A stretch of DNA of 64,000 nt. Source: Dioscorea cayenensis subsp. rotundata (lineage: Eukaryota; Streptophyta; Magnoliopsida; Dioscoreales; Dioscoreaceae). The number at the start of each line of letters is the position of its first letter. Position 1 is the first letter of the stretch. Positions 11,177 through 24,122 of this stretch are shown one piece after another. The stretch spans positions 26,901,916-26,965,915 of the forward strand of contig NC_052489.1 of the NCBI RefSeq assembly GCF_009730915.1. The letters run 5' to 3'. The notes beneath the pieces were generated by a model. That model saw only the letters and a program-made list of their open reading frames with translations, was not told where the DNA came from and searched no databases. The position numbers were made by a program, and so were the translations under genes.

Positions 11177-12743
11177 TAGGCTTTTATTATATGTATATTA
11201 AATATATATATTTATGTGTTCATGAATATTTTGAATTGATTGCTATTATTAAAAATTTAAAAGGTTTGTACTTATTATTATTATTATTATTATTATGACT
11301 TCTTTGACAATAGAGAAGATTATGAGGGTTTTTTTTAAAAATTATTGATATGTCAATTTTTTATACGATTTTTTTTCCAGTTTATTTATTTTTATTTAAA
11401 AATTTAATTTTATTTTGTTTAAAAATTTAATTTTGGTCCGCTTATAAAATATAATTCCTGTTTATTAATTATATTTTTTTATTTAATATTATGCGTTTAT
11501 GTGTAACCAAAAAAAATTATTTAGAATGTAATATTTTTGTTTAATATTTATTGTTGATGTTTAATATCTTATTTTGTTGTTTATTATTTTGTATTTTTAT
11601 TTAAAATTATTGAAGGATATTTCTGACAAAAACATTGAAAAATAATCTATCAAATGGTGTCCAAAAAAAAAAAGGGATTTTTTTATCAAATAACTAAGTT
11701 AGCGAGATAATATGAATACTTTTTTTAAATAAATAAAGGGTAATAAATAATTTTGGTTATATTTCACAGGGGTGGCATTAAAAAAGGCCTTTTTAGTATA
11801 AGTATTGTAATGTCGATGTGTAGTAATAACTAATAAGATAGTAATCCAGGTGGTTTGTCACGTTTTGCTTCTTTTGGGGGAGTTCTTGGCAGGTTCCAAG
11901 GCCGCCACTTGTGAATTCAGGGTGGAGTTCTTGGTTGTTAGATTAGTTGGAAAATCAAATGCAAACTATTTTGGTGTGCTTGTTTTCAACTTTATCCAAC
12001 CTTGTCTATCATTATCAAACTTTCAGTCTTGAAAAACTCTGGAAAAAGGATTGTTTTGCTTTTACAAGTAATAACTTATAACTATTAATTTATAGCATTT
12101 ATAATAATAGTAATAATAATAATAATAATGTTCCGTTCATGAATTTGAGTTACTGAAGTTTTGGGTTTTAGATCCGATCAAATTAAGGATTATATTTTAA
12201 AGATAAGATAAGATCTTATTCCTTGTTTATGTTCCAATTCTCTCGCTCTCTCCTTATAAAATCTTCTTTTATTCTGACTAGAATACCCACAATAACAAGT
12301 AAAATTAAAAAATTAATCAAACAATGTCATACCACACCTTCTAATGTTCCTAGTGTTTGGCCATTTCCTAGTGGAACAGAATAAAAGGTTTAAAGCTTCA
12401 TTAATTAAACAAGTACCACCAAATTCATACATCTCATGAAGCCCAGCGCACTAAAATGGGTATCTACACTGGCACTCTGTCTCTCCGGACAGACAACCTG
12501 GAGATACTTTTTAAGCTGTTCATGTTTGTTAAAGCACAGTGTTCCTTTCTGATCTTTGAAGAAAATTCAACTACACTTTCTTTCCTGTAAATTTTCAATA
12601 ACCAAACACAAACTCTCAAGTTAAAACTCATCAATAAGAGATTGCTTGAAGCTAAACCCAAACAGATGCTTTAAGTTTAGTACTCAAAAGACAGCATAAC
12701 ACTTCAACAAGTTTGCTTTCAAGGAATATAATAAAGAGAAGCA
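11177..12743. other. divergent intergenic region with promoters on both sides
   Basis: Separates the minus-strand receptor kinase from the plus-strand peptidase. AT-rich, with (ATT)n at about 11273-11296 and (AAT)n at about 12102-12130. No coding frame is supported. Confidence 0.6.
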
Positions 12744-12750
12744 TATAAAT
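12744..12750 (+). promoter_or_regulatory. TATA box of the XCP1-like gene
   Basis: TATAAAT 39 nt upstream of the ATG at 12789. The spacing implies a very short leader and excludes the upstream in-frame ATG at 12753 as the natural start. Confidence 0.6.
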
Positions 12751-12788
12751 AAGTGTGTTTCTTGCACCTGTGGCTCAAGATACAAGTC

Positions 12789-14089
<1,301 letters not shown>

Positions 14090-14991
14090 AAGAGTGTTTT
14101 CATTAAGCTAAAACTACAATAAGAAACATGTGAGCTATTCTAAAACAAAGTGGAAGACATATCCTGTCCAGTGTCAGTAAAATAGCAGTGCAGGCAGGAA
14201 ACACTAAGCAGTAAACAAGAATGTGGTGCCACATAAACCAAACCCAACTACAAAACTACAACTATTAATTTATTTATTCTAAAGAAGAATCCTTTAACAA
14301 GGCCAGCATTCTTTGGATCCTCTATTGTCTCCTGCTAAAATAGAAATGGATGCATGCGTGAGAGACTCATTGATAACAATGATAAGATGCCAACCTTTCT
14401 TGGAACACACTGGTCCATCACTTAATCACATCACTTACCACAAATTCACTTATCATTTAGACCTTTTCTCAATTGCCATACGTGTGAAAAACAAATTAAT
14501 AATAACATATACTGACCTTCTTTTTTTAATAATAATAATAAAAAAAAAAGGAGCAAACTGCAGCATTTCCAACAGACACATCTCCAGTTCCTGCAAAAAT
14601 GAAATCAATAACAAAAATAATAAGTCTCATTAATAATCAGCATCTTTGATTCATTCATCACAAAGTGTGTGAATAATGGTAGTAATAGTACCCCAATCTC
14701 CCAGTACTTCTCCAGGCTTGACCCACAAGCCAAAATCATGAAAAGAGCACCAGGAACCATGAATGCAACACCATCGATGCGAGTATCAATCAAAGAGAAA
14801 AAGACACTCACACAAGGCTTCGTCCCCAAGACTCTCTTTTTTTGGTTTTTTTTTTTCTTTTTTTATTTCCCGCCATTAATCTCTTTCATGCTCTTCTCAC
14901 CATTTACAGCTAAGCTCTTTGTTTGAACTTTGAAGTCTTCCCATATTTCACCTTTTTCAAATACCCCCCTAGAACCTCAGTCCATCTTCCC
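14090..14991. other. intergenic region and LRR gene promoter
   Basis: No protein supported. Holds a short (AAT)n run at 14527-14540 and a long T-rich stretch (14835-14866) just upstream of the LRR gene. Confidence 0.5.
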
Positions 14992-16167
14992 ATGGCTTCC
15001 ATCCCCATCCTCTTGCTTTCCCTAAATTTCATTTCAGTCCTCGGGGTTCTCAACCCTGTCGACTTCCTTGCTCTCCAAGCAATCCGGAAATCCCTCTACG
15101 ACCTCCCCGGCTCCCGCTTCTTCGCCGCCTGGGACTTCACCGCCGACCCCTGCGCCTTCCCCGGCGTCACATGCCACAATGGCCGCGTCTCCATGCTGGC
15201 TCTCGGCGACTCTGGTGCTGGCCCCTCGCGTCTCGCCGGTCATCTAGACTCCACGGCTCTCTCCCTCCTCACCGCCCTCTCCGAGCTCTCTCTTGTCCCC
15301 GGCCGCGTCTCCGGCCCTATTCCCGCAACTCTCCCGCACTCTCTCCGCTTTCTCGCTCTCCCACGTAATCTTTTCTCCGGCTCCATCCCTTCCTCTCTCT
15401 CCTCCCTCCCCTTCCTCCAGACCCTCGACCTCAGCTCCAACCTCCTCTCCGGCCCCATCCCCCAAACTCTACCCCAAATCCGAACCCTCTCCTACCTAAG
15501 CCTCCGCCACAACCGCCTCACCGGCCCCATCCCCTCCTTCCCTTCCGGCTCGTCTCTCCTCCGCCTCGATCTCAAGCGCAACTCCCTCTCCGGCCCAATC
15601 CCGCCTCTCCCTTCTTCTCTCCGCTACCTCTCTCTCTCCAACAACCTCCTCTCCGGTCGCATCGACAAGGTCCTCCCACGACTAACCCGGCTGAACTACC
15701 TCGACCTCAGCTCGAACCGGCTCGCCGGACCGATCCCCGGCCGAATCTTCTCCTTCCCAATATCCAGTCTCCAGCTCCAGCGGAACTTCTTCTCCGGCCC
15801 CGTCCGGATGGCGGCGGGCTTTGCCGGAACACCAGTCGTGGATTTGAGCCACAACCACTTAACGGGTCGGATCCCGGCAGCGTTAGCGGGTGCGGAGGTG
15901 TTGTATCTCAATGACAATAAGTTAACCGGGGTTCTCCCGGCCGAGTTCCTGAAGGCGATGATCGAGGGCAGGATAAGGGTGTTGTACCTGCAGCGCAACT
16001 ACCTGACTGGAATGCAGGGAATGGGCCCCATCAATGGGGTGCCGGATAACACTACGTTGTGCCTCAAGTATAACTGCATGCTCCCGCCGGCCGGGGCCAA
16101 GTGTCCAAACCGCGGCGGCGCGATGAAGACGAGACCCAAGGACCAGTGCGCGCGCTTGAGGGAGTGA
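14992..16167 (+). CDS. secreted LRR-only protein
   Basis: Single exon. The open frame runs from 14923, but MASIPILLLSLN at 14992 gives a proper signal peptide, so I start there: 391 residues. After the signal (about 1-18) comes a plant LRR N-cap with a Cys pair (WDFTADPCAFPGVTC), then about ten repeats of the LxxLxLxxNxLxGPIP kind (e.g. LQTLDLSSNLLSGPIP, LSYLSLRHNRLTGPIP, LNYLDLSSNRLAGPIP), then a Cys-containing C-cap (LCLKYNCMLPP) and a basic tail. There is no membrane span and no kinase, so the product is probably apoplastic. Such proteins can act as co-receptors or wall proteins; no partner can be named. The gene is much more GC-rich than its surroundings, as is common for intronless plant LRR genes. 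Confidence 0.85.
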   Translation: MASIPILLLSLNFISVLGVLNPVDFLALQAIRKSLYDLPGSRFFAAWDFTADPCAFPGVTCHNGRVSMLALGDSGAGPSRLAGHLDSTALSLLTALSELSLVPGRVSGPIPATLPHSLRFLALPRNLFSGSIPSSLSSLPFLQTLDLSSNLLSGPIPQTLPQIRTLSYLSLRHNRLTGPIPSFPSGSSLLRLDLKRNSLSGPIPPLPSSLRYLSLSNNLLSGRIDKVLPRLTRLNYLDLSSNRLAGPIPGRIFSFPISSLQLQRNFFSGPVRMAAGFAGTPVVDLSHNHLTGRIPAALAGAEVLYLNDNKLTGVLPAEFLKAMIEGRIRVLYLQRNYLTGMQGMGPINGVPDNTTLCLKYNCMLPPAGAKCPNRGGAMKTRPKDQCARLRE

Positions 16168-16603
16168 CTGTCCTTGCTTTGAGATTCGTGTTTCACCATC
16201 ACGAGAAGATTTAAAAAAGAAAAAGAAAAAATAAATAAATAATTCAGGATTAATTCATTTCGTATTGGTTTGTTAAAGAAAGACATTTTGTAATTATTTT
16301 TGCTGGAAAAAGTGAATATAATTCTGATTTTTGCACCACATGATTGCATTGACATCACACGTGTTCAGATCACGATGCAAAACCTCAAAGGAACCAAAGA
16401 AAAACAGTGGCGGTTGGGAACCCGAGGAGAGAAGAGATAATAATGAAGAGATGAGGAATCACGGCCGTCCATTCACATGGGGTTTCGAAATTCAAACGTA
16501 GCGTTCCCTCTCCCTCTCTTTCCATGATAAAAGGAACGTCTCGCTCTCGTTTCCTTTCATTCCTCTCCATCCAAAACCCTAGCCTCATCCGAATTGCGCC
16601 TCC
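16168..16603. other. spacer and promoter of the coiled-coil gene
   Basis: 436 bp between two genes on the same strand. The last 80 bp are TC-rich (CCCTCTCCCTCTCTTTCC), typical of a plant 5' leader. No gene seen. Confidence 0.5.
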
Positions 16604-18592
16604 ATGACTAAGAAGAAGAACACCCAGACGAAGGCGGCGCCGGCGCCGGCGACGAGGTCAAGTGATGTTTCTGTGACCGAGAAGGCTATGGATTCGTCGC
16701 AGGACAAGATGGAGAACTTGAAGACACTGAATAGTATGCTCCTCAAGGAGACGGTGGAGCATCGTGGGCAGCTGGCTGACCTTCGATCCAAGCTCGACGA
16801 ACTCTCCATCGAGCATGGATTCATGTCTTCTATCGAGCACCAGGTATTTGGCGTTTCCTTTTCCAATCTCCTTCTCGATGCCTTCTCGCGCCTCGATGAT
16901 GAGGCGTGGAAGAGGGTCGGGATCGAGAAATCTCTCCATCTTAAAGAGATCAGGATTAGGGAACTTGAATGCGAGATTGTATGCCTTGTGGAACAAATGG
17001 AGGTCGTGATGAAAAATCGAGAAGAGGTGGATAGGATTCGATTGGAGCTTGGAGTTCTGGAGGTGGAGAAGAAGGAGGTTGAGCGTAGGCTGGTGGAGAA
17101 GGAGCATTTCATTGCGGAGTTGGAGGTTGGGAGTAATGCTCTTGAGAAGAACCGGAGGGAAATGGAGGTTAGATTGGGCGGAGAGATCGATGGATTGAAG
17201 AGAAGGATGGCAGAGTTGGTGAATGATGAGGAGGCGGCTAGTCGAAGGTTTGCTGAGAGGGAGCTTTACATTAAACAGCTGGACTCTGAGAAGAGTGTTC
17301 TTGAGCAAGAGAAAAAGGGGATTGAGTTGAAATTGATGGCGGAGATCGGTGAGCTGCGACAGAAGATGGCGGATAGAGAACTCTACCTTAAGTTGGTTGA
17401 GGGTGAGAAAGCAGAAATGGAGATGAGGTTCAGGGCGGAGATTGATATGGCGAAGAAAAGGATGGAGGAGATGGAGCTTTACATCAAGCAGTTGGGGGTT
17501 GCAAAGTTTTCTGCTGAGGAGGAGAAGAAGGACATGGAGGTTCATTTTGAATGGAAGATTCAGGGGATGCTTGTGGAGATGGATGGATTGAATGTGAGAA
17601 TTGCAGAGATTGGTAGTGAAAAAGAAGCATTGGAGAGAAAGGTTGCTGAGACGGAGGCAGATGCTTGTAGGTTGACACAGAGTTTTAATTCAGGGATTGA
17701 TAACTTGAAGGGAAGGATTGCAGAGCTGGAGCATTGTGTTAAGGTATTGGAAGGCGAGGGGGATTCAGCTGAGGAAGAGAAGCAAAGAATGGAAATCGGG
17801 TTTGAATTAATGAAGCGGGACATGGTGGCAAACGTAGAGGAATTGAAGCAAAGGATTGTGGCCTTTGGTAATGAAAGGCAAGTGTTTGAGAGAAAGCTTG
17901 CTGAGATGGATAGCCTTCGAGGAAGGGTCAAGGAGCTTGAGCTTTGTGTGAAGACATTGGAGAAGATTAGAGATGCAGTGGAGGAGGAGAAGAGAGACAT
18001 GAAAGAGATGTTTGAATCGAAGACACAAGTGATGGTTGCAGACATGAATTTGTTGAACAACAAAATTGCAGATATAGGTAAAGAAAAGGATGTTTTTGAG
18101 AGGAAACTGGCTGAGAAAGAGGATTATGCCAGACAATTGGAGAGGGATGGGGAAAAGATTTCCCATGGGATGAGAATGCAAATTGAGGAGCTGAAGAAAA
18201 GCAAGAGTGTCATCGAGGAAAATCTTCAGGAGCTTGAGGGGATGATAAAAAATGTACAGCTTGACAATGAAGTGAAAAATAAGAGTGTTGTTGCACTTAT
18301 GCAGGAGAAGGAGTTGATAGAGAGGAAACTAAAGGCTTCTGAGTCTAAATCCACACGGTTTCTGACAATGCTGAGGAGTATGGAAGATGAGAACATGAAT
18401 GCTGATTATGATGATATGGATGAAGAGGTCAGAAATTTCGCTGCCGAGATGAAGGTCATCAGGGATTCTTTTGAGTCTAGATTGGCAAAAGAGAAGGCGA
18501 AGAATGATAGCAAGCGATGGGGATGGGTTTACCCTGCCACTTCGACCATTGTGGCTGCCATCTCACTGGCTTATGCTGCAAGAGGACGCTGA
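16604..18592 (+). CDS. tail-anchored long coiled-coil protein
   Basis: Single exon, 662 residues, complete. A short basic, Ala/Pro-rich head (MTKKKNTQTKAAPAPA) is followed by about 580 residues of heptad-rich Glu/Lys/Leu sequence with repeated units of the form AELE..IKQLE.EKS.LE, i.e. a long coiled coil. Residues about 638-662 (WVYPATSTIVAAISLAYAA, then RGR) form one short hydrophobic segment at the very C-terminus followed by basic residues: a tail anchor for ER, Golgi or outer organelle membranes. No enzymatic domain. It resembles plant proteins loosely called myosin-heavy-chain-like or golgin-like; a tethering or scaffold role is inference. Part of the frame looks internally repeated (EELYIKQL / REELYLKLVE units near 235-330). 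Confidence 0.85.
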   Translation: MTKKKNTQTKAAPAPATRSSDVSVTEKAMDSSQDKMENLKTLNSMLLKETVEHRGQLADLRSKLDELSIEHGFMSSIEHQVFGVSFSNLLLDAFSRLDDEAWKRVGIEKSLHLKEIRIRELECEIVCLVEQMEVVMKNREEVDRIRLELGVLEVEKKEVERRLVEKEHFIAELEVGSNALEKNRREMEVRLGGEIDGLKRRMAELVNDEEAASRRFAERELYIKQLDSEKSVLEQEKKGIELKLMAEIGELRQKMADRELYLKLVEGEKAEMEMRFRAEIDMAKKRMEEMELYIKQLGVAKFSAEEEKKDMEVHFEWKIQGMLVEMDGLNVRIAEIGSEKEALERKVAETEADACRLTQSFNSGIDNLKGRIAELEHCVKVLEGEGDSAEEEKQRMEIGFELMKRDMVANVEELKQRIVAFGNERQVFERKLAEMDSLRGRVKELELCVKTLEKIRDAVEEEKRDMKEMFESKTQVMVADMNLLNNKIADIGKEKDVFERKLAEKEDYARQLERDGEKISHGMRMQIEELKKSKSVIEENLQELEGMIKNVQLDNEVKNKSVVALMQEKELIERKLKASESKSTRFLTMLRSMEDENMNADYDDMDEEVRNFAAEMKVIRDSFESRLAKEKAKNDSKRWGWVYPATSTIVAAISLAYAARGR

Positions 18593-18937
18593 TTTTTTGC
18601 TGGGCTTGCATGCGGGCAGGAGCTCTGCTCTATCGATTAGTGGGAGAATTCTGGCTTGTTCAGGTGAACACTGAAGCTCTCTTTTGTGTTGGAAGCAATA
18701 ATTGCATTGTTTTCTATGAGCTTTTAGTATGCAATTTAAGTATTTTACTATTTTTCTGATTATACTGAATGTGATTGGTAGACTGCTTGTGTCTTAGCAT
18801 CCAAATTTAGAAGAACTGAAGAAGAGCAACATATCATGATGGTGCTGTAGTTTAGTTTATGTGTACTAATGAACTGCATTCAAGTAGTGATGGACCATGG
18901 ACCTGAACCTTGTAAAATGAATTCGACTATTGATGCT
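18593..18937. other. 3' flank of the coiled-coil gene
   Basis: No further frame supported; probable 3' UTR and spacer. Confidence 0.5.
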
Positions 18938-19510
18938 GTCAATCTTGACTTGGTCACTTTAAGAAGTTTGGTTTGACGTGTAGATAGATCTTAAAACGGA
19001 TGCCCAGTCAATCTTGACTTGGTCAATTTAAGAAGTTTGGTTTGACGTGTAGATAGATCTTAAATCGGATGCATACTTAAATAGAAACTCATGGGCGTTA
19101 CTTCCTTGTGACAAATTTAGTCTGCTAGCAAACACAAGACTATTGATGCAAAAAAACCACAATGCACACACACATATATATGCATAAGGTCCTGTTTGGA
19201 TAAACCTTTTTTCTTTCTCCCAACTCCCAAAGTTAAGCCCTTCTGGGCATTTTGATTTATTTGGATAAACCTTTTTCTTTCTCCCAAGGAAGCCTTCTAA
19301 TACAAGTTAAGCACTTCTAGGTAGAACCAGTCAAAGAAGTGGTATACTATGCCTTAATTCTTTTGAGAGAATTATAAACATGTATGTTCACCATCATATT
19401 TTTCCCTTACACTTCTGGGGAAATCGATAATTATTTATATACTCCTTGATGAACAACACAAAGTTTGGGGAAATGGATATTTATTTATATACTCCTTGAT
19501 GAACAACACT
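18938..19510. repeat. three unrelated short tandem duplications in a row
   Basis: (1) 69-bp unit at 18938-19006 and 19007-19075 (GTCAATCTTGACTTGGTCA), over 90 percent alike. (2) about 65-bp unit at 19195-19259 and 19260 to about 19322 (TTTGGATAAACCTTTTTTC, then AGTTAAGC.CTTCT). (3) 50-bp unit at 19417-19466 and 19467 to about 19510 (TTATTTATATACTCCTTGAT). The three units do not resemble each other. Confidence 0.85.
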
Positions 19511-19709
19511 TGGCTTTGTGTCTTGATAAATTATTTTTATATGCTTTATTAAAAGTTATATGAGTAAACATGAGTTTTATAAATTGTATCAGCAATTACT
19601 CATCTTCTTAGTTTTAGGGAAACAGATCTGACATAAAAGTTTATATATGCAAAGAGTCCAACCCAATTAGAAGCATATGTGCCAAGCAATCATAGAAGAT
19701 GACAAAGTT

Positions 19710-20225
19710 ATTATTGTTAGATTTTATATTTTGCTACTAGTGGGCCCTTTATATGGAACTTTATATGAGAACTAGGGGTTTTTACATCGAAAAGTCTCGA
19801 GACTTAGTGACTCAACCTCTATTCCTATATATAAAGCCATTCTGATTCTATTACACAACCGAGTGTGATCTATATTTCCAACACTCCCTCAAGTTCAATC
19901 TAGCGATCGAACTTGCATGGACTTGTACACCGGGAGGTGCATTTTACTGGGGACTCTGTACACTACTTTTGTGTCTCGGAGGTCCCTACACACACATGGA
20001 GGTCATACACACGTGGACTCATGATCAGCATCGATTGGCTCCACTATATTTCTCCGATACTAGTGTTGGATTTTTATATTTTTTGCTACTAGTGGGCCCT
20101 TATATGGGCTTAGGGGTTTTACATCAAAGAGTCTCAAGACTTAGTGACTCAACCTCTATTCCTATATATAAACCCATTACAATTCTATTACACAACCGAT
20201 GTGGTACTATATTTCCAACAATTAT
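19710..20225 (+). mobile_element. TRIM-type miniature LTR element with 5-bp TSD
   Basis: Two direct repeats, 19715-19883 and 20064-20220, both running TGTT...CCAACA, flank 180 bp of noncoding inner sequence. ATTAT lies directly outside each end (19710-19714 and 20221-20225). Size (506 bp), terminal TG..CA and absence of coding space fit a terminal-repeat retrotransposon in miniature, with Copia-like ends. The two repeats differ at roughly one site in fifteen plus some short gaps, so the insertion is not recent. Confidence 0.8.
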
Positions 20226-21810
20226 TACCTATCCACATAAAATAATTGAAGAAACTAGAACTAGTTATCATGGTTGTTGTTGTTGTTATTATTATTAGTT
20301 TCTTTAGTCAATAAGACCTTCAACTTCAGAGTCTTTTCTTCTAGTAATTTGACACGTTAAAACCCCAAAATTTTCACTCGTATGAAACCGCCAGTCACCA
20401 TCTCAAACAGAGAAGCAAACCAAACCAATGAAAGTTTAACCCTAGAGTTGACAAGTCAACGCTGGTGCGTTGCATGTGAGGTTTGTTGAGGGGCAATCTC
20501 GTTTTATATTTGTCTTCACATGCAAACGCAGACACCCACACACCTGTTGTTGTCCTCATTATCTTTTCTGGAAGGACATATAAAAGCTAGATGCTCCAAG
20601 GAGAGAAACGTCTCTTCCTTGATGGTCCACGTGTCTTCTCTCTTTAGGAAAAGGTCCAAAACCCTTGTCTCTGTTCTAAAAAGACTTGAAATGCCCCTTT
20701 ATTTACTGTGGGTTATCACTTATCAGAGTTATAATTGTCATTTTAGTATTCTAGAGACCCGTTTCTTATGTAGACGCCTCTCAGTTGTCGCTTCGCGAGG
20801 GGTAGGCGCCGTTTCCCCACTTTGCAAGGGTGGTCGTTTGGATGTTTGCTGGACAATAGTGATAAACATTACTTGAATGAGTCCACAATAACCAAATGAT
20901 TTGGGTCTCTCTATGATAACGTGATTTTGTCCAGCCTTATGATATGGTCTTTGAATTATATAATATTAAACATTTATTTGTTTTATTAAATTGCTCTAAT
21001 TTTTAGACTAGTTCTATTGTGGTTATAAAAAAAATTTATTTATGGTTATGCTGAGACGCTTTGTTTGTCAACTTGTGATGTGATTTTAGAGAACTAAAAA
21101 ACCATACCAGATATTAAAGGAATAAAGATGGGTTTTCTTGTATATTACTTATTTTTGAAGATCGTTTTTGCACTTGTGTCGAAGCTTGTTAAGGTTTTTT
21201 CGTGTATATAATCATGACGTAGAAGTCTGGTATATTTGCTTCCTGTTGTCATGTTGTGTGGTTCAAATACTTTGTAGTTAAAAAAAAATAGAGAAAAATG
21301 TTTTATTAATAAAATTGTCATGTAATATAAATTTAATTATTTGACATGATAAATGGAAAACTTCTTTAGTCTTTACGACCACCAGTCACAATAACCCTTT
21401 CTTTGTTTGTTTCTTTATGTTTGCTTTCTTGTATGCTTTCTTTTCACTGCTTTGGCGCAACATTTTGTCAGTAAGTGTGTTTTAGAGAAAATCACTACTT
21501 AAGATGAGGACAAATCAGGGCACTAACAGTGAGATCACTGAGATGTGCAATCAGATTCTCTGAAAATAGAAATTAATGTCACAGTGACACTGACATATAA
21601 GAACAATAAATAATAATGCTCCATAAAAAAATGATGTTAAAATAAGTTGTAGGATGTCAATTCTCCTTGAGTAAACTATTTGGTCAGGTTGAGCATTAGA
21701 TTCCTCTGGTCTTGTAAGTTCAACATAACCTTCTTTCCCTCTATATATTTCCTCCCATCTTTTCACAATATATTTCTTTTGTCCTTTTGGACATACTTTG
21801 GTAGGAAAGC

Positions 21811-21841
<31 letters not shown>

Positions 21842-22886
21842 AGTGGCAAAGCAGAATAGAACAAGCATGACTTCATAATTCTGTGTAAAGATGATTGCTG
21901 CCTTATGTTAGTCTTTGCTTTGTCAGACAATGTAATAATTAATAAATGTTTATAAAACTAAACAATAAAACACATGTGAAGAAGCACTTGAATTATCACC
22001 TAAAGCAAAACCCTTTTTCATGTATAGTGAAAAGAAAATATCCCTCCATCAGAGTCACAGTCAAGTCTAAATTCTGAAATTGGGTTAGCGTTAGGGTTTG
22101 GTTTGAGGGAATCTAACAAAGAGGGTCAAATAAGAAACAAGGGTTTACAAGTCCCTGTCAAGAGCTATAGAACCATTGAATAAGTCCATGAAGAGTCCCT
22201 GCCTAGCCCATGTTTGGAAGCTTTACATACACTACACTCCAAAATGATGTTCCAAGGAATAATAACAAATTCTTGATTATTAAATCTCATATTTCTTTTT
22301 ATCTGAAAATTGATGACTTAGACTTAGACAAGCAAATATGGAGGAGATATTACACCCAATCTCAACCCCGGTTAATTAATGTTCGTTTGATTTTGTTACC
22401 TATGTATGTTCCACGTATTTATCATGGATGATGATGTTCCAAAATAATTATCTTTTGAGGATGATCACTCTATCAAAATCATTTTTAACACAGATAAATT
22501 TTTTTTTTTAAAAAAAAAAACCTTTTATATTCGAAGATGATCAAATATTTATTATTTATAACTTTGTAGACCTTAATATTAATTAACTTTTCATTCTTCA
22601 GTTTAACAATGTTCTCATATCTCACTTCACCATCTCCCCATCTCTCTCCCCATCTTTCTTTACACATTCTTATCCGTAGACAAAGAGATATATTCATTAA
22701 TTAATAAATACATACATGCATACACACACACACACACAATATATATATATATATATATATATATACAACCACAAACACTACAAAAACAAAACAGAAAACT
22801 TTCCTCTAAGCTAATATGTATGGTACGTTAAAACCATACATCAATAAGAACTATTATCATCATGATGATAATAATAATAATAATAA
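20226..22886. other. long spacer without a supported gene
   Basis: Several open frames of 70-118 codons occur but none shows family motifs or codon bias. 22720-22765 holds (AC)n(AT)n. Nothing else stands out. Confidence 0.6.
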
Positions 22887-24009
22887 TTAAGAAAGATGTT
22901 GATGATGATGATGATGATGATGATGAGATGAAACAACAACAACAACAAAGTTGGCAATCTGGTTCATAACCTCATGACAATGATCATTATTAGGGAGTAA
23001 GTAAAACCCAATGGTGGCCTCTTCTCTCAAAACAAGCTTCACTTCATGCCCACCATTCCTCAACCCTTCCACGTACTTCAACTGCCAGTCTCTTATCAAA
23101 TCCAATCCCGCCACCACCACCAAACTCCTCGGAAACTTAGAAACTCCGTCCAAGCTCCCACCTTTCGGCCCGAACGGGTTGCACGCCGGGTGATCCCTGT
23201 CGGCGCCGTCCGGCAAAAACGCTTTCCAGTACCAATCTCGATCTTTTATCGTCACGAAGTACTTGCCGTCCAGCCGGAGCTCCGACTCCGTGCGCTGCTC
23301 CCCGCCGAACATCGGGTTCAACAAGATGTTGCCGGAGATCGGAATCCCTGACGAGATGGCTCGAACGGCCACGTGGTGCGCGATGTTCCCGCCGGAGCTA
23401 TCCCCGGCGAGGAAAAATGGGCTGGATTTGAGCCATGACTCGGAAACGGCCCATTTAAGCGCGGCCCAACCGTCGTCGTAGGCGCAGGGGTAACGGTGCT
23501 CAGGGGAACGGCGGTAGTTAACGGAGATAATAACGGCGGGGGTGCAGTGACGGAGAAGACGGCGACAGAGGGAGTCGTATATGGCGGTGTTGACGGAGGA
23601 ATGAGCGAAGCTGCCGCCGTGAAAGAAGATGATGACGGGGAAGTTGACGACGTTATCGGAGGGACGGTAGACGCGGACGAGGAGGTTGGTGGAACGGTCA
23701 ATAAGACGATCGTAAGAGATGACGCCGTCAACAGGGACGGCGTTAGCGGGGACCTTACGGTCAAGGTACTCGTGGAGGTGACGGTCGAACGTGCCGTCAG
23801 GTCGCCGTTGCATGTTGTAAGCTAGTTTGAAGTTTGAGATCAAAACCCATGTGTTCAAAGGCACCACCTTCTGAACTTATTTGAAAATAATTCAAATTAA
23901 TAATTTAAAAACAAAAATAATTGGAAAGAAAAAATAAAGTGAAATTTTTTTTGAAACAAATAAAAAATACTCTTGATTCATTGGTGTTGAGCTCTTCACT
24001 GCCGGCCAT
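22887..24009 (-). CDS. GID1: gibberellin receptor GID1
   Basis: Soluble nuclear/cytosolic GA receptor that, on binding GA, recruits DELLA repressors for SCF-mediated breakdown. Two exons: 23971-24009 (MAGSEELNTNESR) and 22887-23870, GT-AG joined with the intron at the place typical of GID1; 340 residues. N-terminal lid VVPLNTWVLISNFKLAYN, then RRPDGTFDRHL and the alpha/beta hydrolase fold with HGG (97-99), GDSSGG (169-174, Ser 171) and the Asp in GLDLIRDW (270). The third catalytic residue, His in true carboxylesterases, is Ile (ATIGFY, 300), the mark of GID1 receptors. Complete and in frame. Odd: the last residues are VVVVVSSHHHHHHHHQHLS, made by a (GAT)n microsatellite in the coding end, in place of the usual short tail. 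Confidence 0.95.
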
Positions 24010-24112
24010 GGAGGAGGAGGAGGAGGAGGAGGAGAAGCGGATTCGGGTGGGGTTGAAGGAAACCGTTAACGTGGGACCCGATAGCAAGGTTGGTCTTCCC
24101 TAAGCTAGTTGC

Positions 24113-24122
24113 TATAAATATA
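24113..24122 (-). promoter_or_regulatory. possible TATA box of GID1
   Basis: TATAAATATA on the plus strand (TATATTTATA on the gene strand) lies 104 nt upstream of the GID1 ATG. Confidence 0.4.

Noticed and set aside
16658-18181. Long antisense frames under the coiled-coil gene
   Set aside because: Shadows of a Glu/Lys-rich coding strand; composition only.
20520-20876. 118-codon frame in the spacer
   Set aside because: No motif, no codon bias, no splice partner; chance frame.
23046-23825. Plus-strand and shifted frames over GID1
   Set aside because: Shadows of the GC-rich GID1 exon.
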